Source: Jidongwangia harbinensis (GTDB lineage Bacteria > Actinomycetota > Actinomycetes > Mycobacteriales > Micromonosporaceae). Taken from it: DNA of 64,000 bases. The translations under genes were made by a program, and so were the position numbers. The notes beneath the pieces were generated by a model that did not search any database, had not been told where the DNA came from, and was given only the letters and a program-made list of their open reading frames with translations. The stretch is from positions 1 to 64,000 of the forward strand of contig NZ_JAIWNC010000040.1 in assembly GCF_020216025.1 (NCBI RefSeq), in the 5' to 3' direction. This document shows, piece after piece, positions 59,249 to 64,000 of this stretch; the stretch's first letter is position 1, and each line of letters begins with the position of its first letter.

Positions 59249-61680
59249 CCGGCCCGCCCACCGTGCGCACGTCCCGATATGAGCTGGCCAAGGCGCTGAT
59301 GGTCGGCGGCGCCAACGATGAGGAGGCCGACCGGCAGCTGACCCTGGCCCTGGGCGAGGCGGGCGACCAACCCCCGGAGTGGCTGCTGCACCTCGAGCTG
59401 GGCCGGTTGCGACGGCACCACGACCCGGTCGGCGCGGTTCGCAACTTCCTCGACGCGACCCGCACCGCGTCGCAGACCGACGTGGAACCGGCCGCCGAAG
59501 AGGCGCTGGCCGCGCTGGTCGGGGTCGAGGACGGTAGTCTGCGCCACATCCTGTCCGACGACGACCTCGCTGCGCTGCGCGCACGGGCCCGGGCCGACGA
59601 CGCTCCGGCAGCCCTCGTCCGGCTCGTCGCGTCCCTGCTCATGCTGCGCGGCGACGCCGCCCAGGGCCTCGACCTGTTGGTCGCCAACCCGACCAACGCG
59701 CTGCCCTCGACCGACCTGCAGCGGATGGTGGACGCGGCGGCCTACATCCGCGGCCTCATCGCCGACGACCAGTGGCAGGAAGCCGCCGAGCTCATCGCGG
59801 GCGACCAATGGATCGCCACCGAGCCCGGGCTGGCCGCCGACCGTGCCCTGATCTACTACGCCCTGGGCCGGGAGGACCGCGCGGCCGGCGAGCTGCCCGA
59901 TCAGGCGACCCGCTTCCCGGAGGCCGTGGTCCGGCTCCTCCTGGCCCTGCAGCGCGCCGCGCTCCTGGCCGGCGCCGAGCGCCGCGAGGCGTTCACCGAC
60001 GCCCTCGACCTGGCGGTGGCGGCGACCCAGATCGCCTCGGCTGGCGCCGAGGCCTCCCTGCTGCGCGCGCAGGTGCTGCTCGAGGGCGCCCTCGATCTCG
60101 ACGAGGGCCGGCGCCTGCTGCGCAGCGCCCTGCGCCGCCTGCGCGACGACCTCGACGGGATCGCCTGGTGGCGCGCGCAGCAAAAGGTCCGTCGGGACGA
60201 GCTGTACGCATACTTCCGCATCGAGGTTGCGGCGGCGCTCGGCGATGACAAGGACGTCCTGGCCCGGGCGGCGACGGCGGGTTCAACGGTGACCGACTAC
60301 CTGCAGGACGGCGCCATCGCCGAGCTCGAGGGAGAGATCCTCGAGAAGCGGGGTGACATCGACGGGGCGGCCGACGCCCATTGCCGCGCGGCTCGGGCGT
60401 TCCAAAGCGCCAACGACCGGACGCGGGCCGTTGACCATCTCCGCACGTCTCTCTCGCAGCGGCCCGACCAGGCGGCCGTCTGCGACCTGGCCGAGCTGCT
60501 CTGGGAGTCGTCGTTCCCGGCCGATGTCGGCGGCGACGCCGACGCAGCCGCCATCGAGGAGGCGCTGACTCAGCTCGCCACGGTGAGCGAGCCGGCGACT
60601 GACGAGCTTGCCGTCCGGTTGTGCTTTCTGACCGGGCTCGCCGTGACCAGGCAGGCCGAACTCACCCGGAACGCCGGGCGACGCTGGAGCGGTCTGCCCC
60701 ACCTGCTGGTGGCCGCGCTCACCGGTGCGGAACCGGCCTACCGCGCGGCCCACGCGGCCTGGGCCCTGCAGTCGGTGTCGCTGCACCGGGCAGCCTGGCT
60801 CTTCGCCGAGCGGGCCGTGGGCGGCGGCCCGGTGACCGACGCCTGGCTGGCCGAAACCGCCATCGTCATGAGGTTCGACTGGGCCGGGCAGCTCGACGCC
60901 CGGTCACGCGACATGCTCGAGCTGATCCAGGTGGGCGCCTGGCGCGACTCGCTGCTCGCCTACGACAGCCTGCTGCGCGGCGACCTCGAAGCGCTCCAGC
61001 CGATGCTCGACCGCGACGACCTGACCGAGCCGTGGATGCGGCAGGTCCGCGCCTACGGGGTGGCGCGCTGCCGCGGCTACGCCGAGGCGGTGCCGCTCTT
61101 CGGCGAGATCCTCAAGGACTGCCTCGCCACGCACAACGCCATCACCGCCGGCGATTGCGCGGTCCTGCTCGACAACATTGACACCGCCCGCGAACAGACC
61201 GCCCTCGCGGTGGCAGCCGGCGATCTCGATCGGTGCGCGGCCGCCCTTCGGCGGGCGCTTCTCAAGGTGCTCGAGGGCGACCTAGACGCGGCCGCCGAGG
61301 TGTCGAGCCGCCTCGAGCGTGAGTTCCGCCCGTACCTCAAACGGTCTTACGCCCATGCCGACCTCCCGACGCTGATCGCCGAGCACGCCGCCGCCACGCC
61401 CGAGCTGAGCGACGTGCTGCGCCGGCTGCGCACGACGGCTGAGGTCGCTGGCGACGACCTGGAGTTCGACCGACCGCCTACCGCCGAGCTCGACGCCGGC
61501 TGCGTGGGGGCGCCCGAGCCGGAGCTCGACCGGGTGGTGGGCACGCTCTTGAGAGCGGGCGGCAAGCTGTCCGAAGGGAACCTTTACGCGGTCGCCGCCG
61601 CCCTCGGCGAAGTTCGCTTCCAGCCCGAGCTCAACGCGGCCGCCTTCGTCCGGTGCCTGAGCCTGGCGGCCGCACGCTGA
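59245..61680 (+). CDS. large TPR-like helical repeat protein
   Basis: The 811-aa protein is almost wholly alpha-helical, with repeats spaced about 34 residues, such as EWLLHLELGRLRRHHDPVGA, YLQDGAIAELEGEILEKRGD, AARAFQSANDRTRAVDHLRT and GVARCRGYAEAVPLFGEI. TPR consensus residues (W/L at 4, G/A at 8, A at 20) appear. There are no catalytic motifs. It overlaps the caspase-CHAT gene, and caspase/CHAT genes are often paired with TPR proteins that bind the protease or its substrate. I infer a regulator or target adaptor. A short frame at its 3' end is followed by noncoding DNA. Confidence 0.75.
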   Translation: MTGPPTVRTSRYELAKALMVGGANDEEADRQLTLALGEAGDQPPEWLLHLELGRLRRHHDPVGAVRNFLDATRTASQTDVEPAAEEALAALVGVEDGSLRHILSDDDLAALRARARADDAPAALVRLVASLLMLRGDAAQGLDLLVANPTNALPSTDLQRMVDAAAYIRGLIADDQWQEAAELIAGDQWIATEPGLAADRALIYYALGREDRAAGELPDQATRFPEAVVRLLLALQRAALLAGAERREAFTDALDLAVAATQIASAGAEASLLRAQVLLEGALDLDEGRRLLRSALRRLRDDLDGIAWWRAQQKVRRDELYAYFRIEVAAALGDDKDVLARAATAGSTVTDYLQDGAIAELEGEILEKRGDIDGAADAHCRAARAFQSANDRTRAVDHLRTSLSQRPDQAAVCDLAELLWESSFPADVGGDADAAAIEEALTQLATVSEPATDELAVRLCFLTGLAVTRQAELTRNAGRRWSGLPHLLVAALTGAEPAYRAAHAAWALQSVSLHRAAWLFAERAVGGGPVTDAWLAETAIVMRFDWAGQLDARSRDMLELIQVGAWRDSLLAYDSLLRGDLEALQPMLDRDDLTEPWMRQVRAYGVARCRGYAEAVPLFGEILKDCLATHNAITAGDCAVLLDNIDTAREQTALAVAAGDLDRCAAALRRALLKVLEGDLDAAAEVSSRLEREFRPYLKRSYAHADLPTLIAEHAAATPELSDVLRRLRTTAEVAGDDLEFDRPPTAELDAGCVGAPEPELDRVVGTLLRAGGKLSEGNLYAVAAALGEVRFQPELNAAAFVRCLSLAAAR

Positions 61681-61949
61681 CGCGAGCCGGCGAGCAACTC
61701 CGACAAACTACAGCGGGAGGGGAACGCGACTGCGAAGTCGTGTTGATCTTGTGGGGCTCGTAAACCCAGCGCAAGCCGTTGACAGGCGATGTTGTCCGCC
61801 TGCCGTTGCACCAGGGCCGCGGTGATCCCGGTCATAGGCCCTTCGCTGGCGTACTGCCGACAAAACATCCGTGCTGGTCAGAAGGCGTTCTGGCGGCCGG
61901 GGCTATCGTGACTGGCCTGGCGTCGGTGCCTCCGTTGGCCCTCGTGGTC
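61681..61949. other. no gene
   Basis: A minus-strand frame reading ITAALVQRQADNIACQRLAL is open here but overlaps the end of the TPR gene and has no support. Confidence 0.4.
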
Positions 61950-62001
61950 GGTGACTGCGCGACGATGTCGACTCATGCTGTTGCGACTGGCGCACCTGGG
62001 T
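61950..62001 (+). mobile_element. 5' remnant of an rve-type IS (related to 15508-16603)
   Basis: The sequence GACTGCGCGACGATGTCGAC then TCATGCTGTTGCGACTGGCG matches the beginning of the element at 15485-15535 (GACTACGCGATGATGCCGTC then TCATGCTCCTGCGACTGGCC). The reading begins MLLRLAHLG and stops at 62001 where the next IS starts. It is a 5' end cut off by insertion. Confidence 0.6.
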
Positions 62002-63183
62002 TGTGCCGCTCGAAATTGCGGTTGGGCTACGCTGCCTGCGAGTATTCGTTGATCAGTCCGTTGAGGATCTTCCTACGGCAGAGCCGCGCCGAGGCGAGGT
62101 CGACGACGGCTGGCCCGGTGTCCGTGGCGTTGGGTGGGCCTTGGTGACGGCTCTGATGGGGCCGATGCTCGTTGTAGTGCGCGATGAACTCACATAAGAC
62201 AGCCAGCAGGTGCCTCGGGTGGTAGATCAGCATCCGGTCCAGACACTCGCGGCGAACCGTGCGTACCCACCGTTCCGCGTACGCGTTCGCCTGCGGCGCC
62301 TGCGGTGGACTGCGTAAGACCTCGATGCCTTCGCTGGTGAACACCTCGTCGAACACATCGGTGTACTTGGAGTCGCGGTCGCGGATCAGGAACCGGAACT
62401 GCCCGGCCCGCTCCCCCCGGTCCAGCATCAGGTTACGGGCCTGCTGCGCCACCCACTCCCCGCTCGGATGGACGGTCACGCCGAGGATGTGCACCCGCCG
62501 GGTGCCAATCTCCATCAGGAACAGCACGTAAATGCGGGTTAGCCCGATTGTGTCGACGTGCAGGAAATCGCAGGCCAGGATCCCTTGGCCTGTGCAGCGA
62601 GCAACTCGGTCCAGGTCGGACCGGTCCGCCGCGGTGCGGGATCCACCCCGGCGTTGGTCAGGATGGACCACACGGTGCTGGCCGCCACCCGGTATCCCAG
62701 GCCCACCAGTTCGCCCTGGATTCTGCGATGGCCCCAGCTTGGGTTCTCCTTCGCCAGGCGCAGCACCAGCGCCCGGATTGCCGCCTGAACCGGCGGACGG
62801 CCCGGCCGGCGTCGGGTATAGGTCCACTTACGGGCAATCAGGGCGCGGTGCCAGCGCAGCAGGGTGGCCGGGGTGACCAGGAACGTTGCCCACCGCGGTC
62901 TGGGCAGCAGCCGAGCCAGGGCCGAGAGCACCGCCCGGTCGGAGGGTTCCAGATCCAGACGTTTGACCTGACGGCGCAGCACCGCGACCTGATGGCGAAG
63001 GACCAGGATCTCAATCTCCATCGTCCGCTCCCCCCGCAGGCTCAGCACGATCAACTGCAGCACCTGACGTAGGACCAGGTATCCGAACGACACGACCATG
63101 CCAGTCAGCCTGCCGTCCATCGAGCAACTGGCGACGCGCAGAACCCCAGGTCAACCCCCGAAACCCTGTTTCCGAGCGGTGCA
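62002..63183 (-). mobile_element. rve-type insertion sequence (same family as 14299-15485)
   Basis: Ends are TGTGCCGCTCGAAATTGC at 62002 and, on the reverse strand, TGCACCGCTCGGAAAC at 63183. Both match the TGTRCCGTTCGGAAAC ends of the 14299-15485 element. Length 1,182 bp, with one transposase gene on the minus strand. It has inserted into the remnant at 61950-62001. Confidence 0.75.
62027..63099 (-). pseudogene. integrase-core (rve) transposase, frameshifted
   Basis: The start region is VVSFGYLVLRQVLQLIVLSL with EIEILVLRHQVAVLRRQV, then WHRALIARKWTYTRRRPGRP and helix GYRVAASTVWSILTNAGVDP. Near 62590 one G is missing and the reading continues ILACDFLHVDTIGLTRIYVL (Asp), FLIRDRDSKYTDVFD (Asp), NAYAERWVRTVRRECLDRML (Glu), ending GLINEYSQAA at 62027. 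All catalytic residues remain. It is inactive as read, unless the lost G is a sequence error. Confidence 0.85.
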
Positions 63184-63317
63184 GTCTGCGGGGCGTTGCG
63201 ATCACGGTTTTGCCGCGTGACGGTTCCGCCGTTCGACCGATTCATTCATGTCCATGGCATTGCGATCAGTGGTGGCCTTCGCACAGTCTGTATAGCTGGG
63301 CTGCGGAGGAGAGCTGT

Positions 63318-64000
63318 GTGCCAGACGTGATGTCACCGACCGATCCTGACCTGATCGACCAGACTCGTCGCCTCGTGACCTACCTGAGGTTCGTCAACCG
63401 CAACGCTCGTCCTGGTGCCCGGGACGCGCTCAAGGACGCTTCCCCGATCTGGCTGAACGACCTGATGCCGTTTCGCAGCCAGGCCGACGACGTGTTCCTG
63501 GCGGTCGAGCGGCAGCCGCTGGATCCCTTTCCGGCGCCTCCACGGGTGCTGGACGGCTGGCTCAGCCCGGACACGGACCTCAGCAACCCGTGGGGCGAGG
63601 GGCCGTCGCTCCGTCAACCGGACAGCTCAGGGACGGGATCCGGCTACCCGGACGAGGTCGTGCAGGCGATGCACGACTGGGCTGCGCTCTGGCGGGAATG
63701 GGCCACCGCGGCGCAGGCCGCGCCGGCGACTGGTGACCCGTACGCGGGTCTACAGGGTTTGATCGGCAAGGCGCTCAAGGAAGATCAGGAGCTGGTCCTC
63801 GGTGTCGGACTGGTCAGTCTCTTCGATTCAGGGCGTTGGGTGCTCCGGCAGCATGTCCTGGTCGCCGAGGTTGAGGCGGAGGTCGACGCGGACCGCGATG
63901 TCATCCGGTTGGCCCTGGTCGACGGCCTGCATCGCGCGGACGAGGACGCTCTCGACCTCAATGACGGGTACGTCGCCGCCAGGACCGGCGTGCCGGCGGA
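63318..64000 (+). CDS. N-terminal part of an unrecognised large protein (runs off window)
   Basis: GTG 63318 follows CGGAGGAG by 6 bp. The open frame of at least 227 codons starts PDVMSPTDPDLIDQTRRLVT, then YLRFVNRNARPGARDALKDA, LERQPLDPF-type AVERQPLDPFPAPPRVLDGW and VGLVSLFDSGRWVLRQHVLV, ending at the window edge. The composition suits a cytoplasmic multi-domain protein. The style recalls the N-terminus of large helicase/AAA proteins, but no motif in view proves it. Confidence 0.65.
   Translation, partial: MPDVMSPTDPDLIDQTRRLVTYLRFVNRNARPGARDALKDASPIWLNDLMPFRSQADDVFLAVERQPLDPFPAPPRVLDGWLSPDTDLSNPWGEGPSLRQPDSSGTGSGYPDEVVQAMHDWAALWREWATAAQAAPATGDPYAGLQGLIGKALKEDQELVLGVGLVSLFDSGRWVLRQHVLVAEVEAEVDADRDVIRLALVDGLHRADEDALDLNDGYVAARTGVPA

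Overview
The window is high-GC DNA with strong G/C preference at third codon positions, many GTG starts and tightly overlapping ATGA/GTGA gene junctions. Together with a SARP-type regulator, an actinobacterial-type extracellular contractile injection system (eCIS), DUF5984 and DUF6519 families and large STAND and caspase-like genes, this points to a filamentous actinobacterium, most likely of the Micromonosporaceae. No ribosomal or housekeeping marker is present, so the genus cannot be fixed.

0-8.5 kb is an accessory patchwork: a partial DUF5984 gene, an ATP-grasp protein, a small transposon-like cassette (1580-3369) that carries a NUDIX hydrolase between ~98-bp inverted repeats and has itself been hit by an IS5-family element, a VOC-fold protein, a small ORF, a lower-GC two-gene pair resembling toxin/immunity modules, a tyrosine recombinase, and decayed genes. 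A repeated dif-like motif recurs between these small gene blocks. A 43-bp 3' fragment of tRNA-Pro with its terminator sits at 8.43-8.51 kb and looks like the scar of an integrative element lying to the right.

8.5-18 kb holds an orphan STAND (NACHT-like) ATPase, insertion-sequence debris (IS701-like, two rve-type elements), a truncated GNAT gene, a frameshifted secreted-protein gene and a membrane-anchored pentapeptide-repeat protein.

18.2-45.3 kb is a complete-looking eCIS locus. A plus-strand operon (20844-43694) encodes sheath, tube, baseplate, spike, PAAR-like tip, cap/terminator and AAA+ ATPase. Three proteins carry the eCIS-core DUF4157 domain: one ends in an anthrax-lethal-factor-like metalloprotease, one has a candidate PD-(D/E)XK nuclease plus a Lys-rich tract, and one has a hydrophobic segment plus a Cys-rich tail. 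They are the best cargo candidates. A SARP-like regulator is divergent from the operon.

45.3-53.7 kb is a second decayed or mobile stretch: IS5 fragments in opposite orientation, a HEPN-motif protein, an unknown 408-aa protein, and a group II intron (50756-53285) with a frameshifted maturase. Its exon boundaries can be fixed by an IBS1/EBS1 match, and they split a 40-codon cysteine-rich ORF.

53.7-61.7 kb is a five-gene cassette: alpha/beta hydrolase, caspase-like protease, beta-sandwich/helical protein, caspase fused to a CHAT-like domain without catalytic residues, and an 811-aa TPR-like protein. It resembles caspase/TPR conflict or cell-death systems. The window ends with a rve-type IS inserted in the remnant of a related IS, and the start of an unrecognised large gene.
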